Part shown: positions 42,681 to 52,532 of the stretch, in pieces
Position numbering within the stretch: the stretch's first letter is position 1
Layout: every line of letters starts with the position of its first letter
Assembly: GCA_947253885.1 (NCBI GenBank)
Contig: CAMYAO010000002.1
Coordinates: forward strand, 1-64,000
Length of the DNA: 64,000 bases
Direction: 5' to 3'
DNA from: an uncultured Clostridium sp.
GTDB taxonomy: Bacteria; Bacillota; Clostridia; Lachnospirales; Lachnospiraceae
Program-made: the position numbers and the translations under genes
The notes under the pieces: generated by a model
Databases searched by the model: none
Seen by the model: only the letters and a program-made list of their open reading frames with translations
What the model was told of the DNA's origin: nothing

Positions 42681-44007
42681 ATAAAGAATGCGCTTCCATA
42701 TTTTTAGGAAGTACCAGATTTAAAATAACTGCTACCAAAAAAGTAACTGCTACACAGTTCTGTGCAAATACATTCTGTGCCATAAGCGGAAAATGTGCAA
42801 AAATCTTAGGAACCTGTGTAAATCCGATTCCTATACTCAAAGACAATGCGGCAATTACAACATTTCGCTGTGTATAACCTGCTTTTCCAATCATTTGGAT
42901 TCCCGATACCACAATGCTTCCGAACATCATCAGCGTACATCCTCCCAATACCGGATTCGGAAGTGTTGCCAGCAATGCTCCGATCGGAGGAAATATACCT
43001 GCGAGAACCAGTATAACCGCACCTATTCCGATCGTATAGCGATTCACCACCCGTGTCATTGCCACTAACCCTACATTTTGACTGTAAGAAGTAATCGGAA
43101 TACAGCCAAATAATGAAGATAAAGCCGATACGAATCCGTCACAACAGATAGAACCGCTCAATTCATTTGACGTGATATCTCTCTGCAAACCGCTGACTGC
43201 CAATGCTGAAGAATCTCCTATTGTTTCCGTTGCAGATACTAAAAAAATCAGTGTTACAGATATAATCGCATTGATATTAAATTCAATACGATAAGGCAGT
43301 AAATGAGGTAAAGCCACTATTTTTGCACCATGCAATGCACTGAAATCCACTGCTCCGAATAAAACCGCCACCACATATCCGACAATCAGACCGAATAAAA
43401 CAGAAAGCTGTTTGTAATAAGATTTTGCAAAAATCTGAAAAAATATACAACTGAGAAGTGTGATGCCTCCTATAATCCAGCTTTCCATATTTCCAAAATT
43501 CTTTGCAGATGTGTCTCCCCCTCCGAAAGAAGTAGCACCGACTGCCAACAGAGAAAAACCGATTGCCGTTACTACAGAAGCAGATACAATCGGACTGATC
43601 AGACGTATCCAGTATTTTGCAAATAACCCCAACACTCCTTCTATAATTCCGCCTGCTAAAACTGCTCCCAATACGACCCCGTATCCATAAGTAGTTCCAA
43701 CAAAACAGATAACGGTGACAAAAGTAAAACTGATTCCCATTACAATCGGCAATCTGGAACCAATTTTCCATAACGGAAACAGCTGTATTAAAGTTCCGAT
43801 ACCGGCAATCAGCATAGCATTTTGCAGTAGTGCCGCTGATTGTGTTGTATTCATTCCCAGTGCTCCCGCCACTACAAGAATCGGAGCAATGTTTCCGACA
43901 AACATTGCTAAAATATGTTGTAAACCGAATGGGAACGCCCTGCTGATCGGAACGCGCCCATCCAACTGATAAATATTGTTTATAGAGCTCTTTTCTGTCT
44001 TATTCAT
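42679..44007 (-). CDS. NCS2 family nucleobase (xanthine/uracil type) permease
   Basis: The 442-residue protein is a membrane transporter of the nucleobase:cation symporter-2 family with 12-14 hydrophobic helices. The signature of the family, QNVGLVAMTR, is present, and it matches the QNxG form common in xanthine and urate carriers; TM1 is preceded by AFPFGLQHILAMFVG. TM8 carries the acidic SATETIGDSSAL. Substrate is thus probably a purine such as xanthine, but uracil cannot be excluded. No purine riboswitch is seen. It lies 4 bases after the small unknown gene and ends the addB-addA-maf cluster. Confidence 0.87.
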   Translation of the reverse strand: MNKTEKSSINNIYQLDGRVPISRAFPFGLQHILAMFVGNIAPILVVAGALGMNTTQSAALLQNAMLIAGIGTLIQLFPLWKIGSRLPIVMGISFTFVTVICFVGTTYGYGVVLGAVLAGGIIEGVLGLFAKYWIRLISPIVSASVVTAIGFSLLAVGATSFGGGDTSAKNFGNMESWIIGGITLLSCIFFQIFAKSYYKQLSVLFGLIVGYVVAVLFGAVDFSALHGAKIVALPHLLPYRIEFNINAIISVTLIFLVSATETIGDSSALAVSGLQRDITSNELSGSICCDGFVSALSSLFGCIPITSYSQNVGLVAMTRVVNRYTIGIGAVILVLAGIFPPIGALLATLPNPVLGGCTLMMFGSIVVSGIQMIGKAGYTQRNVVIAALSLSIGIGFTQVPKIFAHFPLMAQNVFAQNCVAVTFLVAVILNLVLPKNMEAHSL

Positions 44008-44011
44008 TTAC

Positions 44012-44275
44012 CTAAATCTCCACTACTAAAAATCTGCCATCCGGCAATGAAAAAACTTCTTCTAAATTCTCAATAGAAGAATGGTTCAACTCAGACAGAT
44101 CCACCCCTGCCTCATCCAGATATTTATGTACTTCTTTTTTATCCTTACATACCACTGCCATACTCATCTCTAAAAAATCTTCTGCCTCTTCCATTGTTTC
44201 CGCCACTTTTTCCGGAAATAATTGTAACTGTTTTTCTAAGAAAACTTCCAGACACATTTTATCGTATTGATACAT
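44012..44275 (-). CDS. Small acidic protein of unknown function
   Basis: I do not recognise this 87-residue protein. It is acidic (many Glu and Asp), without membrane segments or a signal peptide. It is predicted mostly alpha/beta, with helices around EKQLQLFPEKVAETM and DKKEVHKYLDEAG and a final strand DGRFLVVEI. No catalytic or metal motif is visible. It is a real gene by context: GGGAGG lies 6 bases before its ATG, and its start overlaps the end of maf by 17 bases. The permease gene follows 4 bases later. Its position suggests that it is translated with maf. Confidence 0.75.
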   Translation of the reverse strand: MYQYDKMCLEVFLEKQLQLFPEKVAETMEEAEDFLEMSMAVVCKDKKEVHKYLDEAGVDLSELNHSSIENLEEVFSLPDGRFLVVEI

Positions 44276-44843
44276 CCAAATCCTCCCTATTTTTAAGTTT
44301 CTGATATAAAGCTGATGTAGGAAGTCCTACCACATTTTGATAGCTTCCACAAACAGATTTTACAAACAATGATCCCCTTCCCTGTATTCCGTAAGCTCCG
44401 GCCTTATCCATCGGTTCTCCGGTTTTTATATATGCATCTATTTCCGAATCCGAAATAGGATAAAATTCTACTTCTGTACTCTCATAGAAAGATTCCAGTA
44501 TCTGACCGACTCCGGAAAGCAATACTACTCCGGTATATACCTGATGTACAGAACCGCTTAATAGTTGCAGCATCTCTTTCGCCTGCTTCTCATTCGCCGG
44601 TTTTGTCAAGATCTTCCCTTTATACACTACAATCGTGTCACTTCCAAGTATTACTACTGCTTCATTCTGATGATTTTTTTGTACTTCCTGTGCTTTATTC
44701 CGTGCCAGTTCCTGTACAATTTCTCCCGGCATATTGCTTGTATAGATTTCTTCTCCTACTGCTGATTCCACAGTAAATGACACCCCGAGCGACTCCAATA
44801 GTTCCTTTCTTCTGGGGCTTTTACTTGCTAATATTAATCTCAT
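44259..44843 (-). CDS. maf: Maf-like nucleoside triphosphate pyrophosphatase
   Basis: Maf proteins hydrolyse non-canonical or excess nucleoside triphosphates (dTTP/UTP in the YhdE group) and were first linked to septum inhibition. The 194-residue protein has the N-terminal SKSPRRKELLESLGV, the acidic VILGSDTIVVYKGK, KPANEKQAKEML and the later MDKAGAYGIQGRG, all family hallmarks. The SxxR and QGRG motifs are intact. Its start overlaps addA by 4 bases (ATGA), so the genes are coupled. Confidence 0.95.
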   Translation of the reverse strand: MRLILASKSPRRKELLESLGVSFTVESAVGEEIYTSNMPGEIVQELARNKAQEVQKNHQNEAVVILGSDTIVVYKGKILTKPANEKQAKEMLQLLSGSVHQVYTGVVLLSGVGQILESFYESTEVEFYPISDSEIDAYIKTGEPMDKAGAYGIQGRGSLFVKSVCGSYQNVVGLPTSALYQKLKNREDLDVSIR

Positions 44844-47800
44844 GCCATCTCCTCCATTGCTAAAGAAATCTTTTCATTTAAAGAAAGGGAATACAATATC
44901 GCCTCTTTAATCGGAATATCCGGAAAGCACCTTGATACCGCCTGACAATAGAGTTTCATTTGTATTTTATAACGGTTCTCTAATTCTTCTACTGTCTGTA
45001 TATGATCCGTCTTATAATCTAAAATAGTAATACCTTCTTCATCGAACCAGAATACATCGATAATTCCCTGTGTCAAAACCGTTTCATTCGGAGTTTCCTG
45101 CCAGATCTCCCTACTATCCAATGCCATTACAAACGGCTGTTCCCGGATCAGCTTTCCCTCCTTAGCCGCCTTTCTCATGGTTCGAGCAGTTTCTGATTCC
45201 AGAAACTCTGCCAGAATTTCCGGATGTAACCGCTGTCGGATTTCCTGATTTATTTTGCCTTTTTCAAACAAAGACTCTATGGATTGCTCTACAAATACTC
45301 TTATATCCGTATCCGGAATCTTCTGATAATCCAAGCATTCTAAAAATCTATGCATTGCTGTTCCGTACTGTGCAGCACTTTCCGGTGTCTGATCCGATAT
45401 AAACCGAGGGGTATAGGATGCAAGTGATGTTTCCTGAGAAAATACTGACTCTGCAGATGTCATTTCAGCCAATTCCTCTCTTTTTTTCTGATAAAAGTGT
45501 TTTATCTCTGAAACAGACAGCTTCTGCTTTCTGTCCGATAAGGGAAACGGATATTGAAAACTCAATATTTCATTTATTTTTCTATCATCTGTTAGAGGAT
45601 CTGATAACATCTCATCTAAAACCACTCGTTTCTTTAATACACTTTCCATCCTATTCACAGAATCTGAAATTAAATCTTCCTCAGAATAATCTAAAATAGA
45701 ATATTGTTTCATACTTTTAAAAACCGGAACCAACCATGAGAGATAGCTGACTGCATTCAGTTTTTGATAAAAATCCATTTTCTCCTCATATAAAGGCTCT
45801 ATTTTATCTATCTTTCCACTGCCTACCAAAAACAATTTTTTCTTCGCTCTGGTCAATGCAACATACAATACACGAAGTTCTTCTCCCAAATTCTCTTTCC
45901 GGGTTTCAAGAGCAATAGCACGACGCATAATCGTATCCGACTCAAAATGTCTTTGACGATCTCGATATTTTAAGCCTACCCCGAACTCCGGATGACAGAT
46001 CAATTTAGATTTCTGATCCGTTGTATTGAAATTTTTACCCAGTCCTGAAACAAACACTACAGAAAATTCCAATCCCTTTGATTTGTGAATTGTCATTAAT
46101 CGTACCGCACTGTCCTGTTCACTTGTAGTTTCCGCCTCGGCAAAATCAATCTCATATTCCTGCAGCTGCTGTATATAACGATTAAAATTATATAATCCGT
46201 GATAAGAAGTAGCCTCATATGCCATCGCCTTTTCTAGCAGCATATCAAGATTGGCCTTTCGTTGTTCTCCTCCCGGAAGTGCACTCATGTAATAATAGAT
46301 ACCTGTTTCTTTGTAAATAGTTTCTATCAGAAGATGAATCGGAGTGTAATTGACCAGTTTTCGATAAGAATCTAAAAATTCAAGAAACTTCCTTGTCTTC
46401 TCATCTCGCTGACCGTACTGCTCCACTGCTTCATAAAAGAAAGATCCCGGCTCTTCTGCTCTGATAACTGCCAACTCTTCTGAAGTGAACTTTCCAAAGT
46501 AGGATTTCATTACAGAAGTCAGTGCAAAATCCTGCTTACGATTGTCAATCAGTTTTAAAAAATCTAAAATGAGCTGCACTTCATAAGCTGCAAAATATCC
46601 TGTTTTAGAAGTAACAACCAAGGGAATTCCAACCTCGTCAAATACCTTCTGATAAACAGGTGCATCTGTCAGAGAACGCAATAGAATTACAATATCCGAA
46701 TATCGAAGATCTCCTATCTCCTGTTTTTCTATCATAGTTTGAACTCGACCGGCAATCATTCTTGCTTCAAATTCTGCTTTCGGGATACTGCTCTCCCTTT
46801 CGCTGTTTAAAAAATAAAGTTCCGGCTTATAGTCTCCTTCCGGATCTTTGGAATCTTCTGCTCCCCTTACCAGAAACGCTCTGTTGTCATAAGAAACATT
46901 TCCGAGATCCGCCTGCATAATCTTCTCAAATACCGTATTGGTAATATCCACAATTTCTTGCCTACTCCTGAAATTTCGATCCAGATTGATCCGTTCTCTC
47001 TGACTGCCGGTGCCTCCGAAGCTTTGATATTTTTCAATAAATAATTCCGGTCTGGCAAGACGAAAACGATAGATGCTCTGTTTTACATCTCCCACCATAA
47101 AAATATTTTCCCGGCGCAGTTCTCCTTCTGCAGCAACTCTTGAAACAGCTCTGAGTAAAGTCTCCTGCACATCATTACTGTCCTGATATTCATCGATCAT
47201 AATTTCCTGAAACTGTTCCTGATATTCCTGTGCCGCCTTTGTTGGACGAAGTGTTTCCTCTTCCACTAATATCTGTAATGCATAATGCTCCACATCAGAG
47301 AAGTCTACAATATTCTGTCGCTTCTTTGCCGCTTCAAATTCTTTGGAAAAATCTTTGGTAAGAGTTACCAGAACATGCATGATCTCGCGGCTTTCCGTTA
47401 TCAACTCGATCTGTTCTTCCAGTGGGATGAAAAAAAACTGTTCTTTCCATTTTTTGATCTGATCCTTCAGCTGATTCCGAATCTCCTGCACCCTCTCCTT
47501 TTTTTCTACATCAATCTCCTTGGAACGACAGCTTCCCAATTTTACAGGATTATAAGATACAATATGTTCCGAAAGCTCCTCCAAAGTATCTGCGTGAGAA
47601 ACATTTTCTAAAAAATCTCGGTCTGCAAGGATTGCCTCCTGATAAGGATAAGGTCCCCCTTCACTTTTAATGATTGCACATGCCAGCTGATTTTTTTTCA
47701 AAAAAGCATCTATTGCACATCGAAAATAGGTTCCTAATGATTTTGCCCATTTTGTATTGCACATTTCTTTTATAGTTTTAATCTGATAATCACTTTCAAT

Positions 47801-48379
47801 CGCATCCAGCCACTTCATCGGCCACGGTTTACTTTGGGAATATTGATAAAGCTGCAAGATCATATCATAAATCGGCTGATCGGATCTGACATTTCCATAA
47901 CTTTCCGCAAAAGCAAAAAAATGAGCATCTTCCGACTGATACTGTTTTTCCATTATTTGCTTACAAATATCCTGCTTTAATAATTCCAGTTCTCCGGTAT
48001 CCGCGATCCGAAAAGAGGGTTCCAGACCCTCTATCTGATAGAAATTATTTCTCAATACCTGCAGGCAAAAACTGTCAATGGTAGTAATCTGGGCATTGTG
48101 TATCAAAGTCGTCTGTAATTGAAGATGCAAATCCGCAGGATTTTCTTTTAATTGTGCCTCTATTGCCTTTAATACTCGTTCCCTCATTTCCGCCGCAGCT
48201 GCATTGGTAAATGTTACCACCAGTATTTCATCTATATTTCTTTTGTCCTGTATTACCTGTTGAATGATTCGTTCTACTAAAACAGCTGTCTTTCCGGAAC
48301 CTGCTGCCGCCGAAACCAAAAGAGTATGATTTCTTGCATCTATTACTTTTTGTTGTTGGTCCGACCAAGTAATGCTCAT
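44840..48379 (-). CDS. addA: ATP-dependent helicase/nuclease subunit A
   Basis: AddA is the motor and 3'-strand nuclease of the AddAB complex that resects double-strand breaks for recombination. The 1179 residues have the UvrD-like motifs: Walker A AAAGSGKTAVLVERI at residues 23-35, IDEYQDSNDVQE, VGDVKQSIYRFR and IHKSKGLEFSVVFVSG, LRVLYVALTRAKKKL. The C-terminal RecB-type nuclease follows, with GTAMHRFLECLD, ILDYKTDHI and QMKLYCQAV. It overlaps addB by 4 bases and maf by 4 bases, so they are cotranscribed. Confidence 0.97.
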   Translation of the reverse strand: MSITWSDQQQKVIDARNHTLLVSAAAGSGKTAVLVERIIQQVIQDKRNIDEILVVTFTNAAAAEMRERVLKAIEAQLKENPADLHLQLQTTLIHNAQITTIDSFCLQVLRNNFYQIEGLEPSFRIADTGELELLKQDICKQIMEKQYQSEDAHFFAFAESYGNVRSDQPIYDMILQLYQYSQSKPWPMKWLDAIESDYQIKTIKEMCNTKWAKSLGTYFRCAIDAFLKKNQLACAIIKSEGGPYPYQEAILADRDFLENVSHADTLEELSEHIVSYNPVKLGSCRSKEIDVEKKERVQEIRNQLKDQIKKWKEQFFFIPLEEQIELITESREIMHVLVTLTKDFSKEFEAAKKRQNIVDFSDVEHYALQILVEEETLRPTKAAQEYQEQFQEIMIDEYQDSNDVQETLLRAVSRVAAEGELRRENIFMVGDVKQSIYRFRLARPELFIEKYQSFGGTGSQRERINLDRNFRSRQEIVDITNTVFEKIMQADLGNVSYDNRAFLVRGAEDSKDPEGDYKPELYFLNSERESSIPKAEFEARMIAGRVQTMIEKQEIGDLRYSDIVILLRSLTDAPVYQKVFDEVGIPLVVTSKTGYFAAYEVQLILDFLKLIDNRKQDFALTSVMKSYFGKFTSEELAVIRAEEPGSFFYEAVEQYGQRDEKTRKFLEFLDSYRKLVNYTPIHLLIETIYKETGIYYYMSALPGGEQRKANLDMLLEKAMAYEATSYHGLYNFNRYIQQLQEYEIDFAEAETTSEQDSAVRLMTIHKSKGLEFSVVFVSGLGKNFNTTDQKSKLICHPEFGVGLKYRDRQRHFESDTIMRRAIALETRKENLGEELRVLYVALTRAKKKLFLVGSGKIDKIEPLYEEKMDFYQKLNAVSYLSWLVPVFKSMKQYSILDYSEEDLISDSVNRMESVLKKRVVLDEMLSDPLTDDRKINEILSFQYPFPLSDRKQKLSVSEIKHFYQKKREELAEMTSAESVFSQETSLASYTPRFISDQTPESAAQYGTAMHRFLECLDYQKIPDTDIRVFVEQSIESLFEKGKINQEIRQRLHPEILAEFLESETARTMRKAAKEGKLIREQPFVMALDSREIWQETPNETVLTQGIIDVFWFDEEGITILDYKTDHIQTVEELENRYKIQMKLYCQAVSRCFPDIPIKEAILYSLSLNEKISLAMEEMA

Positions 48380-51300
48380 TCATTTTCCTCCTTCAGTTTT
48401 TTCATGATCTCTTCTCCCTTCCACTCGGCTAACTCATGATATTCAAATCCCGGTGTTTTCCGGTCCAAACCACAAATAGTACGATAGCCGCAATAATCGC
48501 AGGCAGTTTTTTGTTTATATGCATACGGATAAACATCAATTCTTCCATCCATAATCTCTGACCCGATCTGCTGTAGTAATCTTTTGGCATGTGATTCCAG
48601 CAACAAGAACTGTTCCGGGGCATATAAATGTGACGAGCTGCGAAGTGACCCGTCCTTTTTCATGCTGACCGGAATAACATCAGAGCTGTTCATCGGCTGG
48701 AGTTCTCTATCCATTGCCTGTATTACCTCAGAGGAATGGTTGATGATTCCGTTCAGACGATATTGTGCAAATATCTGCTCTGCAATGTCCCCGGGAGCAT
48801 ATTTCTTGTTTAACAGAGGATTTTGTATTTGAAAATAAAACACTCCTCCCGGATAAACAGAGCGATTCGGATATTGCTTTCGGTAAGACTTTATTCCGGC
48901 AGAAAGGTAGGAGATCAGCTGCAGCTGCAAACCGTAATAGAATTGATTCAGATCAAACTCCTTATTTCCGGATTTATAGTCCACGATTCTTATATAGTGT
49001 ATCCCGTCCTTTTCCCATTCGTCCATTCGATCCATAATTCCAAACAGATTCATATAATGTCCATCTGTATCTACTGTTTGAGAAAAAGATTTTTCATAAC
49101 CGATCGGCAAAAACTCTCCCCGTTGAATCTGTCCGGTCAGAGACTTCATACTGTTCTCCATCATATTATGAATCGCATTCAGCAGACTTTTCCTTCTCGC
49201 ACTTTCCTCTATGCAGCCGGATTCATCCTCTTCTATCACTTCATTGATCGCCTCATTCATATAACGGATTTGTTCCTCTTCGCTTAAGGATTTCCAGGAA
49301 GAAAAGATTTCCACCTTGGTACAGTAACGATAAATCATATCATGATAGATTGAACCGAGATCTGCTGCATTAACGGAAGATACACGCCTCTCTTCAAGAT
49401 GTAAACCGTATTGTAAAAAGTATGCCTGAGGACACTCTGCAAATTTTTCCAGTCTGCTTACAGAATAGGTGTCCGAAACTCCGTATAACTCTTTTGCCAC
49501 TTGTTTCGATAATTGATCCGGAACCTTGACCGTAAATGCACTCTGATACAGTTCCCTTATCGTCTCTCTGTATTCCTCTTGACTCTGATACCAGTGATGA
49601 AGCTTTATCCAATCCGATACAACCTCTCCACTCATTGCAAAGTTCAATCCCCTTACATACGTATCCAGACTTCCCTTCGGGCTGGAAATACTTCCCATTT
49701 CCGAGTCCGAATAATGTTCTATTTCCAGCTTCGGAAATAAATTTTGAATCGTTTTTATTAAATAAGACGGACGCATGACAGTACCCGTTCCATCCAATCT
49801 CGCATATGACAAATGTAGCTTTCTGCTCGGTTTTGTAAGCAATAAATACAAGTAAAACTTCTGTATAAACATCTGTTCCTTTTGCGTAGGTGCTAAAGAA
49901 ATTCTGTCCCTTAGTGCTTCTCTGTCAAACTGTGAGAGAATTCCGCCTCTATCATTTTTCTTCGGAATATTGGTATCATTCACACCCAGGAAAAATAAAA
50001 CCTTTATATCATCTAGACGTGTTCGCTCTATATCTCCTAAAATCACACAATCATTTCCAGGCGGCACTACACCGACTCTGGCCGCTTCAAATCCGGAGCG
50101 CAGAATATCCTTATATTCCTCTATTCCGACTACTTCTTCTGATAAAAGTTCCACGTATTTATCCAACAGGTCTATAATGATCCGACATACCTGTGAAAAA
50201 GAATCCGCTGTAATCAAATCTCCGCTCAACTCAATATCCTGTGCCTGTTTTTCTAATGACTCCGCCACACACAACTCAGTCAGTAACTGATACAATACAA
50301 CTGTAATTTCCCTTACCGTTGCCGAATCCTTTTGACACACCTGATAAACGGGGCGTAATCGCTCTATGATCCTGCTCCGACTACTATTTAATCGTTCTAA
50401 TCTGTCGGATGCCGCTTCTTCTGTCTCCTTTCGGCTCTTCCTCGGATAAAAGGGAATGGTAAACTTTTGATTCCACTTTTTATAACCTCGGATTCCTCTT
50501 GCCATAATATAGTTTTCCAGCTCATCCACTTCAGAAACAGTCAACGAAGTCAGTCCAGTCTTTAAAAACCGGCACATACTTTCCATAGAAAAATCGTTCT
50601 GAACTATTTCCAGCGTTGACAAAATCAGTTCTGTCATTGGATGAAATAAGATCGTCTCTTTTTTATCGGAAAAGAACGGAATTTCAAAATCTTCCAATAC
50701 ATCCCGGGCATATAAAGTATAGACATTCGAATTTCCTGTAATAATCGCAAAATCCCTGTAATGAAACGATTCTGTTCTGCAGTATTCACGAATCTTTGAT
50801 GCCGCATACCGCAACTCCGCTTTTGGATTCATTAATGCACTAATCTGTATTTCCTGATCTGTTTTTCCGGAAAAAGGAACAGACGGAATTCGAAACAGAT
50901 TTTGCTCCAAATGAAATAAAACCGGATTCTTTTGGAAGCGTCCTGTTTTTACAGGAGGAAAGCAGACAGGATCTGAAAAATGCAAAGGATCCAGTTCCCT
51001 AAGCTGATCCATCCAGGTACGACTCATATAAAACAGATTGTCTTTCCTTACAACTCCTTCCAACTTTTGATGACTGTCCATCGTAACGGTAATCCATAAA
51101 TCCTTACACACAGGCAAAAGAGCTCCGATCAATTGCATTTGTACGGGAGTAAATCCGGTAAATCCGTCAAAAGCAAGAACCGAATCATGTAAGCGATCCG
51201 ACTGATCTACATATTCTCCCAGCAGATCCAACAGTTTTTCCGCCGTTACAATCGAGTCGGACAAATACTGTGAAAATGCCCAGTATATTTTGTGAATATC

Positions 51301-51762
51301 GGATAATTTATGATACAGCAGTTTATCCTGATCCAGTGTCTCTAATAATGCCTCTATCATGTCCGGAGTTACCTTATATTGCATAAATTCGGATAAAACA
51401 GATTTTACTTCCTCTATATAGCCGCTTTTTTTCATATTGGACTTTAAGAATCCTAACTCCTGATCTTTTGCCAGCTTTCTTAATATCAGACTTTTCCCTG
51501 TTTCTTCCAACACTGTCGGAGCCAGTCCCAACTCGTCAAAAATACGAAAAGCCAGACGTTCAAAACTCACAACATCAATATTTAAAATGACATGATTGCT
51601 TGTACGACTGACCAGGCTTTTCTGTGTCTGTAAGGTAAACTGCTCCGGTACCACCAGAAAATACTGGCGAAACGGATACAAAGCTGCCTCTTCAATTATT
51701 TTTTTATAAAGGTATTCCGATTTTCCACTTCCGGAATTCCCGTAAATACATGTAAGCCCCAT
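48376..51762 (-). CDS. addB: ATP-dependent helicase/deoxyribonuclease subunit B
   Basis: AddB is the partner of AddA. It recognises Chi and carries the 5'-strand nuclease. The 1128-residue protein has the Walker A CIYGNSGSGKSEYLYKK at the N-terminus, a degenerate helicase core, and a C-terminal RecB-like nuclease with an iron-sulfur staple of four cysteines (KFAECPQAY, then CDYCGYRTIC) and the metal motif RIVDYKSGNK with LQLQLISYL. It begins 8 bases after the DUF1275 gene, with GAGGAG 12 bases upstream, and ends in a 4-base overlap with addA. The Chi sequence of this species is not deducible. Confidence 0.97.
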   Translation of the reverse strand: MGLTCIYGNSGSGKSEYLYKKIIEEAALYPFRQYFLVVPEQFTLQTQKSLVSRTSNHVILNIDVVSFERLAFRIFDELGLAPTVLEETGKSLILRKLAKDQELGFLKSNMKKSGYIEEVKSVLSEFMQYKVTPDMIEALLETLDQDKLLYHKLSDIHKIYWAFSQYLSDSIVTAEKLLDLLGEYVDQSDRLHDSVLAFDGFTGFTPVQMQLIGALLPVCKDLWITVTMDSHQKLEGVVRKDNLFYMSRTWMDQLRELDPLHFSDPVCFPPVKTGRFQKNPVLFHLEQNLFRIPSVPFSGKTDQEIQISALMNPKAELRYAASKIREYCRTESFHYRDFAIITGNSNVYTLYARDVLEDFEIPFFSDKKETILFHPMTELILSTLEIVQNDFSMESMCRFLKTGLTSLTVSEVDELENYIMARGIRGYKKWNQKFTIPFYPRKSRKETEEAASDRLERLNSSRSRIIERLRPVYQVCQKDSATVREITVVLYQLLTELCVAESLEKQAQDIELSGDLITADSFSQVCRIIIDLLDKYVELLSEEVVGIEEYKDILRSGFEAARVGVVPPGNDCVILGDIERTRLDDIKVLFFLGVNDTNIPKKNDRGGILSQFDREALRDRISLAPTQKEQMFIQKFYLYLLLTKPSRKLHLSYARLDGTGTVMRPSYLIKTIQNLFPKLEIEHYSDSEMGSISSPKGSLDTYVRGLNFAMSGEVVSDWIKLHHWYQSQEEYRETIRELYQSAFTVKVPDQLSKQVAKELYGVSDTYSVSRLEKFAECPQAYFLQYGLHLEERRVSSVNAADLGSIYHDMIYRYCTKVEIFSSWKSLSEEEQIRYMNEAINEVIEEDESGCIEESARRKSLLNAIHNMMENSMKSLTGQIQRGEFLPIGYEKSFSQTVDTDGHYMNLFGIMDRMDEWEKDGIHYIRIVDYKSGNKEFDLNQFYYGLQLQLISYLSAGIKSYRKQYPNRSVYPGGVFYFQIQNPLLNKKYAPGDIAEQIFAQYRLNGIINHSSEVIQAMDRELQPMNSSDVIPVSMKKDGSLRSSSHLYAPEQFLLLESHAKRLLQQIGSEIMDGRIDVYPYAYKQKTACDYCGYRTICGLDRKTPGFEYHELAEWKGEEIMKKLKEENE

Positions 51763-51770
51763 AGACTGTT

Positions 51771-52421
51771 TTAACTCCTCTTTTTTTCAAACAGCAGAAT
51801 CACAGCTACTGCTAAACCGATGCTCGGAACAATTGTTGCTCTTACCCCGATAGCATGACCGGAAGCACCTCCTATAATTGCTCCAATAATAAAGAACAGG
51901 ATAACCAGTAAATAATGAAGCATTTTTTTAATAGATTCCTTATCGCGACAATCAATCCAGTGAAAAAAATGTTCCGATGCACTTCTCAGATTACCGGTGC
52001 ACATAGTAGAGGCAAACGGATTTCCCTCAATTTTTCGGAAGCTTTCCACTTGAAGTGCACAGATACTGGATATCATTATGTTTGCCAGCCGGTTATAATC
52101 CGTTGACAAAAATGCCACAATACTCAGCAATGCCAACTCTATCAATAAAATATATTGTCTCCACTGAAACAGTCCTTCTCTCAATCCAATCTGCCTCTTG
52201 ATCAGGAGTGCCATTGTAATTCCCAGAAAAAAACATATAATCGGCAATAAATAGTTTATAATCTCACTATAATTGCCTCGCATAACAGAAATCCCAAGCA
52301 TAACAATGTTTCCCGTCTGAGCATTGGCAAATACTCCGCCTCGTTGCGTATAGGAATATGCATCTAAAAAACCGCCGATCGTTGCCAGAAGCAGACCAAT
52401 CCCAATTTTTTCTTCTTTCAT
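51771..52421 (-). CDS. DUF1275 (YoaK-like) membrane protein
   Basis: The 216-residue protein is predicted to have six membrane helices and matches YoaK/DUF1275: GGFLDAYSYTQRGGVFANAQTGNIVMLG at the N-terminus (parts only: FLDAYSYTQRGG, NAQTGNIVML) and SFRKIEGNPFASTMCTGNLRS in the middle (part only: FASTMCTGNLRS). Repeats of the TGN motif are typical. Function is unknown in the family; a transport role is often suggested. It begins the transcript that runs into addB. The ribosome site AGAGGA is 5 bases before the start. Confidence 0.86.
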   Translation of the reverse strand: MKEEKIGIGLLLATIGGFLDAYSYTQRGGVFANAQTGNIVMLGISVMRGNYSEIINYLLPIICFFLGITMALLIKRQIGLREGLFQWRQYILLIELALLSIVAFLSTDYNRLANIMISSICALQVESFRKIEGNPFASTMCTGNLRSASEHFFHWIDCRDKESIKKMLHYLLVILFFIIGAIIGGASGHAIGVRATIVPSIGLAVAVILLFEKKRS

Positions 52422-52446
52422 TTAGTTCCTCTGTATTATAAGTTAT

Positions 52447-52525
52447 AAAAAGGTGCCATATCTATGAACTGCACTCCCAAAAGCTGTCATCTACCCAGCT
52501 TTTGAGATGCACTTCAGATGACACC
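52447..52525 (-). terminator. Long imperfect hairpin terminator after prfA
   Basis: The region 52452-52525 folds into a long imperfect stem: outer pairs at both ends (GGTG with CACC), inner AAAAGCT with AGCTTTT, and a loop of about 10 bases. On the minus strand it is followed by five T residues (52447-52451). It should stop the rho-rpmE-DUF1385-prmC-prfA transcript before the DUF1275 gene. Confidence 0.75.
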
Positions 52526-52532
52526 CCCTCTT

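Noticed and set aside
43283..43771. 162-residue minus-strand frame within the permease gene
   Set aside because: It is a shifted-frame shadow of the NCS2 permease, with many Cys and Arg and no family features.
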